Below, piece after piece: positions 47,557 through 58,106 of a DNA stretch of 64,000 nt (positions within the stretch are counted from its first letter, which is position 1; the number at the start of each line of letters is the position of its first letter). Location: positions 2,350,509 to 2,414,508 of the forward strand of contig JAHYIO010000023.1 of NCBI GenBank assembly GCA_020543525.1. Reading direction: 5' to 3'. This DNA is from Coriolopsis trogii. Lineage: Eukaryota; Basidiomycota; Agaricomycetes; Polyporales; Polyporaceae. Under the pieces are notes generated by a model. That model worked only from the letters and a program-made list of their open reading frames with translations. It was not told where the DNA came from and did no database searches. Both the position numbers and the translations under genes were made by a program.

Positions 47557-49243
47557 TCAGACGAGGGCTCGAGAGGTCGACGGAGAACGCCTCGCCAGAT
47601 CGACGGTGGCATCGTTAAACTGCAACGTTGACCTATCTTGCGTATCGTACCGCGGCCATCGGACAGCGCTGCCACCCGCCGCATTCGGATCGAGGGTTCT
47701 GACGAACCGAATGAAGTACTCCGTCATGTCGCTGGGACCAAATGCCAGAGCCACGTCGGTGCCGTGGGCCTGTATTGAGTATATATCAGCCGACACACCA
47801 TCTCTGTAGTCACTATATGCCACTTACTTTGCCGAGTCCTGCGAAAGCATCGCGCGCGACCACTGCGCATAACCATCGCGATCAGATGCAATCTCGAGTC
47901 GAGTTCGTGGCAATCAATGAAGTTGTAAGCAGTGTGGCTGGACGAGTACTTGTCCAAGATCGCGAGCCGGGGTGACTGGTACCACAGGTCTCTGTGCAAT
48001 GCTGTGATCCGCTTGTACTGAGAGGCGAATGCATATCCATCTCCGGTGTCTAACGGAGAGCCACCCGCCGGATCGGATGGATATAGCTCGAGGCTTGCCC
48101 TCAGATCTTCAGGACGCGCTCCGCGGAACCAAGATCACTCGATGAGCTTCGCGAAGTCGTCGTCGGTACTGCGGAGGCGTCAGGGTGTATACCTTGAATG
48201 CGATGTAGGGCCGGAGGACACCTACGTGATATTTGGGGCTCCACATGCGAACAAGGTACCTTCGTCTTTGGTGGTGCCTGCGATGCCGTGAATAAAGAAT
48301 AAACGCGCGTTGTTCGGAGAGACACATACCAATGATGTAAGGCACGTTTGCCAGCTTGCCATGCTCAATGTACGGCTAAGAACACTCCATCAGCATAAGG
48401 CATATACGGGGACAAGATGCCCTGCTCTGCCAGTCAGTATCGTGTCGGGGTAAGCAAGCATGCGCTTTCACGGGTGAGTTTGGTACATCGTTGGCAGCAT
48501 CGTGTAATGCGTCGACAGGCACACTGCGCAAACACTCAAGCGTACCCTCCGCCCCTGAGCACCCGACCCGGTCGACGACGGAGTCGTACGTGGCCTGCGC
48601 CTTCGCTATGTGACCGATCTCAGCGGCACCTTGCGATCACTCACCACCAGTACAGGCAACTTGGCACCGTCAGTGACGGCTGGTCGTATGACGTTGAGGT
48701 TTAAGCCTGCAAGGCGCATCAGAATCCTGCCAGACGGCCGAAGCACGAGGCGCGACTCACAGTCTTCGCTATGGGGAACCACCCGTTTCGAATAGAACGG
48801 AGCCAGGTAAGCGAAGAGGTCTTGTTTGAGCTCCTCCGACTCTACGGGGGCAAAACCTGACTCTTGTTGTATACATTGATTGCCCCATGCCGTCGCATCG
48901 AGCGTCCCGTTGTATGACGTCCGTACTTGCGGAAGGTTGAGGCGCAGATCTCCGACTCTGGATAAGGATGAGTGCGAGCATAGTAATGACGGGACTAGAC
49001 TCACGGCGGCAAGGCATAGGGAATGCCCAGAAAGCTATCCACGGACCCATTAGTGGTCCCAATCACAGTCGCAGTTTCGAGCTGGACAGTAGGTGGCTCC
49101 CAGGGCGTGTGCGTATCGGTACTCCAGTACGACTGCCAAGGTTGAAGGAGAAGACTCGGGAAGTAGAAGTTGCTCAGATCCATGACTTCCTCACAGGCGG
49201 AATGTGGGGGAGAGAGCGAGATGGATATGCTGACTCTGATCAC
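47557..49243 (-). pseudogene. Type-B carboxylesterase/lipase pseudogene lacking its catalytic core
   Basis: The N-terminal part is clear: GTTNGSVDSFLGIPYALPP (49000-49070), a clean GTGAGT...CAG intron, then VGDLRLNLPQ, SYNGTLDATAWGNQCIQQ, SEDC, and after an intron LNLNVIRPAVTDGAKLPVLV (48650-48710). The next recognisable exon jumps straight to KAQATYDSVVDRVGCSGAEG (about 48560-48600), so the oxyanion-hole (GGG) and nucleophile (GESAG) region, some 150 residues, is absent. A frameshift separates YADGVFLA from PYIEHGKLANVPYIIG at about 48371-48378. The C-terminal end is still visible: AHGTDVALAFGPSDMTEYFI (about 47725) and VRTLDPNAAGG. Conclusion: non-functional; deletion plus frameshift. Confidence 0.8.
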
Positions 49244-50313
49244 GAGGGCACGGTATATACTCCGGGCGTAATGGGTTTCGTGCCGTCCTTCGTATCCACG
49301 GCTCTGTCTTGCTAGCGGAACCGCGGGCAGAGTTCAGTGACTCACTGATCGTCTGGAGCGGCGAGTAGTCATCGGGTCTCGCCAGGGCGCGTCGAGGGCA
49401 ATTGCGCGAAAACGGACCAAGAATTTCAAGGGGAATGTACACTGCAACGATGCCTGCTCTCGACCGTCTACTTGAGTGACGCGTCCTACTGCCCGTCCTG
49501 TCGTCATACCCACCAGTGCGATTCGGTTTAGAGTGACCTGTGAGAGGATGAGAGAGCGCGACGCGACGGCGAGCGAGTGGCAGGTCCACTCTTCTGTGAA
49601 CGTTGCGGGTCACGAGCCGCTCGTGCAGAGTCTGGTCTCGCGGCGAGAAACCCTCGCCGGAGGAAATCAGCTCAGAGACATTCAACTCCTTAACTTATGC
49701 CATTGTTCGTACTCACGACCGTCTAGACCTCTGGCCGACGTTAGCGACGACCACGGACAGAACGCCCGAGACAGACGGTCTGTTCTCGAAGAGTGGCGCA
49801 CCGGTGTCGCATGCCCTCACGAACCTGATAGGTCGCAAGCCACCCTCTCCCACCGTCCTCCGGCCAGTGCGCCCACCGACGGACGTGCAAAAATAGGATA
49901 CCTAGCAGGTCAGTTGTTAACCTCTCGAGAGATTTCAAGTGTGGCCACAGGACCTTAGCGCGAACGGTATGAAGACAGCTCTCCACGAGCTCTTCCATAC
50001 GACAAATGCACGATATCTGGCCCGTGTAGCGATGTTGAACTGTGAATATCAGAGTTAATGAATGGGAGTTAGCGTAGGCGAACAGAACGGATACCTCTGG
50101 AACGGACGCACCTAAGCGAGGACAGAGAAGAGGAAGGGAGATGGCGCATAGGTACGCCATAGATGCCTGCTCCTAGGCCGTTATTCAATTGTTTTAGCAT
50201 ACTGTATCCGTCATAACGCTCGGGAAACACATACCGCAATCTCACTGCCGTCAACAATTATGCGTTTGAGCTCTTCGAGTGTACTACAAGAAAGACGAAG
50301 TTTACATGTAATG
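49244..50313. other. Uncertain stretch, possible small-exon gene remnant on minus strand
   Basis: Minus-strand frames of 164 aa (49191-49685) and 139 aa (49741-50160) occur. The second includes RMEELVESCLHTVRAKVLWP and LKSLERLTTDLLG. Just upstream (about 50260-50290) is TLEELKRIIVDGSEIA, ending at a GTATGT donor. These helical snippets could be exons of one unrecognised gene, but I cannot join them convincingly. Confidence 0.3.
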
Positions 50314-50958
50314 TCACTCATTCAAAAAGGCGTCCCACCATCGCACAATCGGCAGAATCAGTTCGTTCCATATGTCTGCCGGCTCGACTGCATTGCCCAT
50401 CACGAACTGAAATTGCTCTCTGTGCCGGCGGCGGCCTGTGACATTGATGTACCATAAGTGTACGCCGTACAGAAAAAAAAAGGGAACGCACAGTCGTAGC
50501 ATTGCTGCCGTGGGTTCGACGCGCATATGGCCAAAGTCAAATGGACTAGGCGCTCGAGTCGATGCGTATTCGCAGCAGGTTCTCCAGCAGGGGGCCAGGA
50601 TCCTATGAGAGTTGGATCGGCTGAGGGACAGGATCGCCGCCATTCGCTGATTCGTTGGCCTACATCATTCGTTCTACCAACCTTGATGGTAATTGCGTTC
50701 GACGACGACCCCTCTGGACAACAACAAAGCGTGTTATAATGGTAGAGAGCGAGCAAAGGCGAAAAAGGGGCGAACCATGGACCACAAACGCGTAAATATA
50801 TCCCTCCTCCTCTGCTAGAGACAAGGGGAGGCGGCTTGTGGAGGCTAAACGCTCTTCAATGCTCTCTGGGAACGATAGAGGGTTCATTTGGATGAGTATT
50901 AGGATAGATATATGTCAGAAGAGGGAGCTATACACTTACCTGCTTGTTTCTGGGGCAT
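50314..50958 (-). CDS. T5orf172 / DUF1766 (GIY-YIG fold) protein, copy 2
   Basis: Paralogue of the gene at 46161 on the opposite strand. The domain reads GYIYAFVV, then after an intron NAITIKVGRTNDVGQRI, SEWRRSCPSADPTLIGSWPP and THRLERLVHLTLA, and a Tyr-Asp-Cys whose Cys codon is split T|GC by an intron at the same position and phase as in copy 1. It then gives RRRHREQFQF and IVRWWDAFLNE. Start: a short first exon from the ATG complementary to 50956-50958 (MPQKQA) uses a GTAAGT donor and joins in frame to ESIEERL. Otherwise the ATG at 50887 would be used. About 170 residues, intact. Confidence 0.72.
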
Positions 50959-50975
50959 GGAGGTGACGGCAGGGA

Positions 50976-50991
50976 AGAGAGAGAGAGAGAG
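50976..50991. repeat. GA dinucleotide microsatellite
   Basis: About eight GA units in the putative promoter/5' leader of the minus-strand T5orf172 gene. Confidence 0.8.
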
Positions 50992-51139
50992 GTGTGAGCT
51001 GGCACTTAAGTGACTAGAGCGCGAGAGCTGTCAAGGCTAACACTAGGTTCTCGCGATGGGAACCTATACTCTGATGGGATTCCCGCGACAATATCTTGAG
51101 GAGTAGTGGTGCCGGCGCTTCAACGTACCATCGCATCGG

Positions 51140-51155
51140 CACACACACACACACA
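51140..51155. repeat. CA dinucleotide microsatellite
   Basis: Eight uninterrupted CA units (51140-51155). Confidence 0.85.
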
Positions 51156-51428
51156 AACAAAGAGACGGCGTATTTTGGGCGTAATTTGGAGGCGTAAGGC
51201 ATTTTTTCTTGAAAATTCACGGTGGTACATGTATCTACCTGGATGCAAGCGAGTCAGTACACGTCGTAGTTCAGGCATGGACATGTATACGTACATAGGC
51301 GTCCCTCTATGTTCACGTTCGACGCGACAGTGTTTGTACTCAAAATCTGTGCTCAAAGACGCTCCTGCAAAAGATCCTGTTCATGATTCTGCGGATGAAT
51401 TAGACTCGGTGCACGCTATAAGAGGTTG

Positions 51429-52001
51429 TCACCTACCACTACGTCCGCGCTCAACTGTGCACAGCCACCAGCCTAACCATGCGCACGACATGCAACTTGA
51501 AGCCGAGCAAGTAGCTTTGCCCACATACAGGGCGGAGTGATGCACGAGGCCCGGAAGGTAGAGCTGCATACGAAGCTCTTCGACCTCGTCGAAGAGTGCG
51601 TTGACCAGTGGGTTGATTGGCTCGTCGTCTTCCACACTGGTCTCTTCTCCGTCGTCCATCTCTTTGTCCTCTGTATAGCTGGCAACTGAGAACGCGCAAC
51701 ATGGCACAGTTGGTAAGACATACCCTCAAGAACTTCGAGGTGTGCTTCGCTCGCTTTCCTTCCAGGGCCGCTTAGCGAGAGGTGAGTGTGCTTCGTGCGT
51801 TCGGAGCCCGCAAGGTCGACGAGAGTCAATCGGGACGTTTGGATACATGTTGGATCCTACCAACACGGGCATCAGTCTACGTGCTTGTCCTGTGGGGGGT
51901 AACAAACTGATCACGTACGTCTCGCTCGCCACGATGTACCCGAAGAACCTTGATTTCGTGACGAGTGCATGGCCCCTCACAGCTGACCGCCCATAGCGCA
52001 A
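51429..52001 (-). pseudogene. Kinesin motor-domain fragment
   Basis: The minus-strand text LTLVDLAGSERTKHT (about 51785-51830) is the kinesin switch II signature. Upstream, RGHALVTKSRFFGYIVAS sits where the SRSHxxF/L switch I strand belongs, and downstream come SLSGPGRKASEAHLEVLEG and VNALFDEVEELRMQLYLPG, which looks like the post-motor coiled coil. No P-loop (GQTGSGKT) or LTRLLxDSLGG segment was found, and the pieces lie in several frames. Conclusion: a decayed or captured kinesin piece, not a working motor. It is fused head-on to the F-box-like frame upstream. Confidence 0.5.
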
Positions 52002-52548
52002 GCATCGACTCCACCGCGATCAAAAGCCGAGGACCTGCGCGCTCATCTTCTCGCCACGCAGGAGATCGTTCCCGGTCGCGACATGGACCAGTATCAAGGT
52101 GCCTCTCGTCAGCGAATTCATGTGGGGGCCGGAGATGTTCGAAGCAGATGTCGTCCAACACGGACAGGTCCTCGAGCAAGCGTGGGGCCATGAGCTGCAC
52201 CCGACGACGATGGTATATAGTCATGTATCCTAGATCCATGTCGCGCACGAGGTTGAGTCGGAGGAAGGGTGCGGCAGGGTGCGCGAGCACGGCGGTCAGG
52301 GTGGGGGTCATGTCCGGGGGCGTGGAAAACGTGCGCGGCGCCGCCATTTCGACCAGGCTCGAGTCGTCGTGCTCAGGGTCATACAAGAGTGCGTCTGTGC
52401 GCACGTCGGCTGGCGAGTGCACGGGAAGTTTGAGTATGACGCCCTGAAGCTTCTTGATGCCAATGAGTGCGTTTCCGACTGCAGCCCAGAGAGTCTCAGA
52501 AATTTCGGGGCTGTCCGTGGAAAAGACGTTCGCGTTTAGTCGATGCAA
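51877..52548 (-). CDS. Hypothetical ORF, possible 3' continuation of the F-box/LRR gene
   Basis: A 223-residue open frame (MHRLNANVFSTDSPEISETL, later LSVLDDICFEHLRPP). It overlaps the end of the upstream F-box/LRR frame by about 50 nt in another frame, and its 3' end runs into the kinesin fragment. It may be the next exon of the F-box gene after an intron near 52500-52560, or a frameshifted part of it. No family recognised with confidence. The last 60 residues are probably not real coding sequence. Confidence 0.35.
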   Translation of the reverse strand: MHRLNANVFSTDSPEISETLWAAVGNALIGIKKLQGVILKLPVHSPADVRTDALLYDPEHDDSSLVEMAAPRTFSTPPDMTPTLTAVLAHPAAPFLRLNLVRDMDLGYMTIYHRRRVQLMAPRLLEDLSVLDDICFEHLRPPHEFADERHLDTGPCRDRERSPAWREDERAGPRLLIAVESMLALWAVSCEGPCTRHEIKVLRVHRGERDVRDQFVTPHRTST

Positions 52549-53230
52549 GGTCTAGAAAAGCCAGATACTCGCCTGGAATGGTGTCGGAGTGAGAGTCGAG
52601 ATCTGTTTGCAGATCCAGCCTGAGAAACAGGATGCCTGCTCTTGCCAGTGTTCGCAAAAACGCACACAGCGATGGGACATTAATGGTCATGGGGGGTCTG
52701 ATGGAGAGATACTGCAGGGCGCTGAAGTCCATAGGCTTGTGTGCGTACTCGAAATACTTGGAAGGTGCACGGTGCCAATGCCAGGATCTGGCATTCTGTG
52801 ATTGTTGTTCCAGGGGAGACTCTATACCCACACGGCTCGTAAAGTCAAATTCTTCGAGATGCAAACTCTCCAGTTGCGCTGATTGTAAGCCGGTCAGAAG
52901 ACAAGGGAGGGAACAGTGATGGGCGTCGACTACGAGCCGGACGAGTGGCAGGGCGGGCGGGGGATCCAGGATAGTGCCTTCTTCCCACCACAGCGCAATG
53001 TTCCATAGGTGTAGAGAATGCAATCCCGTGAAAAGCGGAAGCACCGACAGGAAGGCGGGATAGTCCAATGTGGCAATTTCAAGGCCGTAGAGACGAGGGG
53101 CTCTCTGCCGCCTTCGACCTTCGATACCGCCCGCTGGGGCGATGGAATCATTGCAATCACCTTCCCAGAGTGTCAATCGGTGGGGACGTGACTTTGATCC
53201 CAGAGAAGAGTAGTGGTCGAGCGACAGCAC
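52496..53230 (-). CDS. F-box/leucine-rich-repeat-like protein
   Basis: A 244-residue frame with the irregular Leu pattern of basidiomycete F-box/LRR proteins: GLEIATLDYPAFLSVLPLFT, then GLHSLHLWNIALWW, PALPLVRLVVDAHHCSLPCL, QSAQLESLHLEEFDF, FSALQYLSIRPP and GILFLRLDLQTDLDSHS. The F-box itself should be upstream; MSHVRG-like text before 53340 and LTLWEGDCNDS near the start hint at a missing first exon. Family role: substrate adaptor for SCF ubiquitin ligases. It may be an incomplete copy because I could not locate the F-box. Confidence 0.5.
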   Translation of the reverse strand: MLSLDHYSSLGSKSRPHRLTLWEGDCNDSIAPAGGIEGRRRQRAPRLYGLEIATLDYPAFLSVLPLFTGLHSLHLWNIALWWEEGTILDPPPALPLVRLVVDAHHCSLPCLLTGLQSAQLESLHLEEFDFTSRVGIESPLEQQSQNARSWHWHRAPSKYFEYAHKPMDFSALQYLSIRPPMTINVPSLCAFLRTLARAGILFLRLDLQTDLDSHSDTIPGEYLAFLDLASTKRERLFHGQPRNF

Positions 53231-53929
53231 ACCACTCCTGCCATACCAGAGAGCACTTTTTGAAGACCCTTTTGCTCAACTCATCAGTCTTCATCAGTCT
53301 TGTTGACCTCGCCAAAGACACAATGAGCCACGTCCGCGGGTAGGTGGGGGTGCGAAGGCATGTCTTGATGTCAGGCTGAGGAACGGTAGGGAGACGTGAC
53401 AGTCGACCAGTGGAAACTCATCGATGTTCAAACGTTCCACGCGGAGTATTGATGCCTCTGTGCTCTCAATCTATCAGCGTAAATTAGTACTCATTGTCGA
53501 TATGTACTTACCTCGCTGTTCAGAGTCGAAGTGTGAGCTGGCATTGGGCAAAGCAGCTCATGGCCAATTACGAGGTATCGCCCCACGGTGTATCCGCGTG
53601 TTAATGCGCTCCCACGGTTGTTTCAGGCGTAGCGCCGGCGGCAAGGCGATTCACTTGAGGCGCGGGAATGTGTTACACGGCCGCGAGGCCATCAAACAGG
53701 GACTATCGAATCCCGTCACTTCGGACCAGGAGGAGCTCGCTAGCGTCCCTTCGGAATAGGACGAGGCGTGAGCATTACCCGAGTGCTTATGGTGTCATGG
53801 GACATGGTCCTTAGTGGCGATGCCCCCGATGGGAGGTTCGGTTCCCTGTAGCCGTACATTCCTAACCATTGCGACCCTTCAGGCAGTTCCCATGAAAGTC
53901 GAAGTTGTGCAAAGAGTCCATGTGGTGTT

Positions 53930-54670
53930 CAAAATGACCGAGTACTTACTTTTCGGGATAATCGGCTGAATATGTAAATAATCTGGGGAAGAGGCGTCGC
54001 GTTACCCCGTCGCCATAGGTCACCAGAATGCCGTGCTGCCAAGCGGCGTGGAGGAAGTCGGCATTCAGCAACATGTTCCAGATTTGCTGGAAGAGTTCTC
54101 GCCGACAGAACTTCTCTGTTTCTTCTGTTGCGCGCATGCCGAATGTTTTCGTATAGAAGGCCTGGAAATTGTCGGGTAGCTGTTGTGACGGCGAGTATGT
54201 CATGATCAAATGAGTTCAACAAAGGGGCGCACATCTGGTATGTAAGCGAGATGCTCGGGTGCAAACTCGGTCGGACGGCTACGGATGTACTTCGACAGGC
54301 TGCCGAAGCACAAGTAGATGAGCCATAGGTGCGCCGTTCCAAAGCTTGAGAGGTGCGTCGAATCAGACGACATGAGCAACGGGAGTATGCAATACTCCAC
54401 GCTCGGGTCGTCATCGGGGTCGCGGGGCTTGGCGCGCAACTCGGCCTCCTCGCGTAGGAAAGCGTCGAGTTGTACCGCGGATGGGTTCCGGAGGCACCTG
54501 CCCTGTGAGGGGGATGAACGGCTGGCCTCTGCCGGTTGGCGTGAGTCGGTGGATTGTGGGGGGTTCCAATACAGTTGATGGTCAGTCCAATGATAGGAAT
54601 CTTTCCAGCGTGAGTGCGGGTCGGTCGCAACAGACTTGATGAGATCCAGAAGTCGACGGTGAACCACGCC
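53930..54670 (-). mobile_element. Plavaka-type DNA transposase remnant
   Basis: Two frames carry the signature of the Plavaka transposases of basidiomycetes (CACTA-related). The first (54206-54667) has LPLLMSSDSTHLSSFGTAHL, WLIYLCFGSLSKYIRSRP and APEHLAYIPDV. The second (53946-54209) has LPDNFQAFYTKTFG, KFCRRELFQQIWNMLLNADF, GILVTYGDGVTRRLFPR and LFTYSADYPEK. The frame changes between them at about 54200-54230, and the text stops right after the YSADYPEK block, so the zinc-knuckle (CPCPRC) and everything C-terminal are missing. Terminal inverted repeats were not identified. Dead fragment. Confidence 0.82.
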
Positions 54671-55185
54671 GTCGACTGTAAAATGGGGCCCCGCGTCCTC
54701 TGTCTTGTGCTCGGAACGCGTTTCGCAAGGGGAAATGAGACGGAGCTGTGGTGCCAGCCGTATTCCGCGGCGAACGCACCATCGTCAATGGTCGTCAGTG
54801 GTCATACACCACTAGAGACTGACCTTGCGCGCGCGCCGCGCCGCGAGAGATGCCCACTCATGTCCGTACCCCTCCCGTTCCCGGGCTGGGCTGACCGTTC
54901 AAGACGCGTCTGACCGTCTTCGTAGCAATCCGACGAAGATTGTCATGCGTTTTATGAGATGACCGCATACGGTCACTGGGATGTATGTTTTGCTGATTTG
55001 GCTGTGGATGTGCGACGCGTGGGGTCACGTGATTGTGTTTACTGGATTGGGGTCGTTGCAGCCAACCGCTGGTCCGACTCCGAGAAGACAAGCAGCCGTC
55101 CCTGGCCATATTTAGTGCATTGTCGTCCCTGGTGCCAACACAACCCTGAACAGACTGTCTTTCCCGGTGCTACAAGCCTAGTACG
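54671..55185. other. Intergenic, promoter side of bromodomain gene
   Basis: About 500 nt between the transposase remnant and the next ATG. No exon was seen and no TATA box is obvious; the leader just before the ATG is CT-rich. Confidence 0.4.
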
Positions 55186-57583
55186 ATGTCGAAGCGAGAG
55201 GCAAGAAGCTTTGCCGCAGCAGGAGTGGACATCGACGCACCGCGTGCCAAACGTCGGAAGGAGGCCCCCGCCACGAGCAATGCAAGCCCCGACAGCAAGC
55301 AGAAGGTCGAGGCCACTCACGCGAACGGAGACTTGAACAACACGGTCGAGGTCGAGAATACAGAGTCGCAGGTGGAGGATAGGGAGACGGTTAGGGAGAA
55401 TGGACTGAAACTGTGGCAGACGTTGAAGGATGCGGTCAACAAGGAGTGCGTGATCTATCCATGCTTACCCTCTCCCGCGTTGACCTGACGCATACATTGC
55501 ACTCTTTACCGCCCACTACCATGGTCTCACTCTCGCTCTTGCCTGTGCCCTCTTGCTCGACCGCAGTGGCCAGATCGCCTCGTTCCAATTCATGCGGCTT
55601 CCGTCGAAACGACAGTACCCCGACTACTACGTCCAGATTAAACACCCAATAGCTCTGGACGACATTAAGTCCAAGCTCGAAGATAGACAGTATGCGTCTC
55701 TTAAGGATGTTTATCAGGATTTGGAAACGTGCTTTCGCAATGCGAAACGGTATAACATGAAGGAGAGTCAAATATTCAAGGATGCCAAGTTCCTTCATGT
55801 ACGTTCTCCGTCTCGACATCCCCGCTGCGATTTGCACCCATTCACTTCGTCTCTCGGCTTTACTTAGAAACTAGCTACTAAAGAGTACGACCGGATGTCG
55901 GGCAACAAGGAAGGTGGCCACGACGACGATGGGTCTGACGATGAGCCCAAGAAGAAGAAAGCCCCGACTGCGTATCGACTGCTCAAGACGAGACTACAGA
56001 AGTTGGTGGATAAGACTGACGAAAGGTGCGCAAAATCTGATTGCCTCGAGAGTCGACGCCTCTTCTCACGTCTTCGTTATAGTGGTCGCGTGCTGTCTAC
56101 CATCTTCATGGAGCTCCCTAAACGTAAAGAGTGGCCCATGTACTATACCATCATCAAGAAGCCTCAGTGCTTGGAGAACATCTTCGTAAGTCACTTACTC
56201 GTCGTTACCTCTCCTATTTTTTGACCTCCGCTCGGTAGAAAAAGTTGAAACGGAAGGAGTACCCCAAGCCAATCGATTTTGCGAACGATGTAGAACTTGT
56301 ATTCTCAAATGCGTTGGAGTTCAACCAGGAGCATACGCAGATCTGGGAGGATGCGGTAACATTGCGCGTACGTGGGTTCAGCTATGATGCACATGTTGTT
56401 GCCTGATAGAGCGTAGGACTACTTCCGGAAGCTCATGTCAGACCTGCCGGAGCCTTTCGCAATCCTTGCTTATGCCACCGCAGGAGACCGCCCAACGAAG
56501 ATCAAGTTGAAGGTACCTAGAGTTACCGCTACTCCAACCCCAATCACTGCGTCTGCGTCTTCTCTACCGTCGTCGAATTCGATTACGGTACCGGGATATC
56601 GTGCAACATCCTCTAACCAAGCCATTGACAAGCAGGACAACGCTCCCGAACCCTCAGGGCCGTCACCTCGTCCCCCGACCGCTGTCAAGTCTCCTTCTAT
56701 TCATTTCCTACCTGTTTCACCCGCCCCAGCGCCGGTCTCTTCACAACCTTCGACATCTTTGAACACCATTCGTACGTCCGCACTTGCGCCGACACCTAAT
56801 CCGCCAGCGATCAGCGTACAGGCACAGAAACAAGGGCATATAGTAACCCCAACTCTTCAGACACTGCCACCCTCCCCTGCGCATGCACTCAAGAGACCTT
56901 CCCCGTTCCATGCCGACCCCCACGTGTACCAGAACCCTGTTATTGCCCCTATAACCCTTGCCGTTGCGCGTCCTTCACCGCACCCACCTGCAAAGCGGTA
57001 CGCGCACCCTCTGAAGCACGCAGTGATCACGACGGTGCCACATTGTCGCAGGCTCATCCTGGACCACACGGCTGGCGTGAGGACGTGGGCGATGCGGCTT
57101 TCGGGTGGCGAAGCTGGTGTGATAGTGTCCCACCTCACGTTCTTCAACCACTCGCGGGGCGATGATGATGAAGATAGCAGCGAAGACGAGGAATCCCGCA
57201 GACAGGAGGAAGAGGAAGAGGAAGGAGAAGACGAGGAGGAGGCTGCGCCCGTACCTGAGAAGAAGAAGGAGAAGAAGGAGAAGAAGAAGAGAGGTCGTGG
57301 TAGGCCTCGCAAGGGGCCGGGAAGACGACCGGTCGCTGCTGTTGCTGCTGCTACTCCCACTACTCCTCTTGTTGACGCTTCTCCCAAGAAAAGCTCTGGT
57401 AAGGGCAAGGCTCCTCAGAGACAACAGCTCGGGCCGGTTGAGCTATTGTTCAACGGCACGTCAATCGCGTCCAGGGAGGATAATACTTGGGCTGTGCAGG
57501 TGCCGTTTGGTTCAAGCGTGCTCAAAGTGGGCGAGAAGGGTGAGATGATGTGGAAGGTGTACTTGGACAGAGCTGCTTTTTGA
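55186..57583 (+). CDS. RSC4-like: Double-bromodomain chromatin protein (RSC4-like)
   Basis: Nuclear acetyl-lysine reader, probable subunit of the RSC/SWI-SNF remodeller. Start ATG 55186 (MSKREARSFAAAGVDIDAPR). Bromodomain 1 (about 55565-55800): FMRLPSKRQYPDYYVQIKHP and NAKRYNMKESQIF with the acetyl-lysine Asn. A basic spacer KKKKAPTAYRLLK follows. Bromodomain 2 (about 56080-56370): FMELPKRKEWPMYYTIIKKP and SNALEFNQEHTQIW. A long Pro/Ser/Thr-rich linker (56520-57000) precedes a C-terminal domain starting HCRRLILDHTAGVRTWAMRL. The latter is interrupted by an acidic/Lys-rich low-complexity insert (57160-57310) with an AT-hook-like GRGRPRKGPG. The end reads EKGEMMWKVYLDRAAF. About six introns, all short. 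Tandem bromodomains followed by a C-terminal beta domain match Rsc4 more than Rsc1/2 (no BAH domain seen). Confidence 0.85.
57165..57300 (+). repeat. GAA/GAG-rich low-complexity tract
   Basis: Purine-rich coding DNA inside the RSC4-like gene, encoding an Asp/Glu run and then a Lys/Glu run. It produces long spurious Leu/Ser-rich frames on the other strand. Confidence 0.8.
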
Positions 57584-57713
57584 CTGCTATGTCTTTGAGT
57601 GTTCTTTTCTACTAGCTGCTCGGTCTTTTTGTTCCTATACCTCGTGTCTTAGTGTGTAAGATATCATGATTTAAATATAGCACCGTATAATGTCTGGTGT
57701 ACCGTGAATGAGA

Positions 57714-58106
57714 TCACTCTGAGACTGCACGAAAGTCTTCTACGCCTGAGGCCTCAGTAGACGCACGCCATCGCTCCAGTTTCTCTGCTAACGGCACACG
57801 CTCGTCTTCCGTACCGCTATCCGGGTCATTTGGTGGATCAGGTACGTACAGCTGGTACCGCCCCGTTTCTGCCGTCCGATACTCCATGTACCAGTGCAGA
57901 AGCTCCGCCCTATCGATTGGCCGTACTTCGTACCCTTCCGAGCCCCTACGGACGAACTTTCGAGGGCGGTGATGCGTCTGTCCCGCCGCAGGGACTGACA
58001 ATGCGAGGTCAATAGCGAGTCCGCCGGGCGTGCGAGAGGGAACGAGGGTAGAGATGAGGGCAAGAGTAAGGACTGTCGTATACGAAGCTTGGGTATGTAC
58101 ATGCAA
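57714..58106 (-). CDS. Hypothetical protein, 130 aa
   Basis: A single open frame of 130 residues: hydrophobic start MHVHTQASYTTVLTLALIST that could be a signal peptide, a basic stretch HHRPRKFVRR, then RAELLHWYMEYRTAETGRYQ and an acidic Pro-rich segment DPPNDPDSGTEDER. No family recognised. It is convergent with the bromodomain gene (131 nt apart). The composition (WYMEYR, balanced charges) looks coding, but an upstream exon could exist because a GTACAT donor-like site overlaps the start. Confidence 0.45.
   Translation of the reverse strand: MHVHTQASYTTVLTLALISTLVPSRTPGGLAIDLALSVPAAGQTHHRPRKFVRRGSEGYEVRPIDRAELLHWYMEYRTAETGRYQLYVPDPPNDPDSGTEDERVPLAEKLERWRASTEASGVEDFRAVSE

Noticed and set aside
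49191..49685. 164-aa minus-strand ORF upstream of the esterase remnant
   Set aside because: Arg/Ser/Pro-rich without motif, matched by a 160-aa frame on the other strand; not called as a separate gene.
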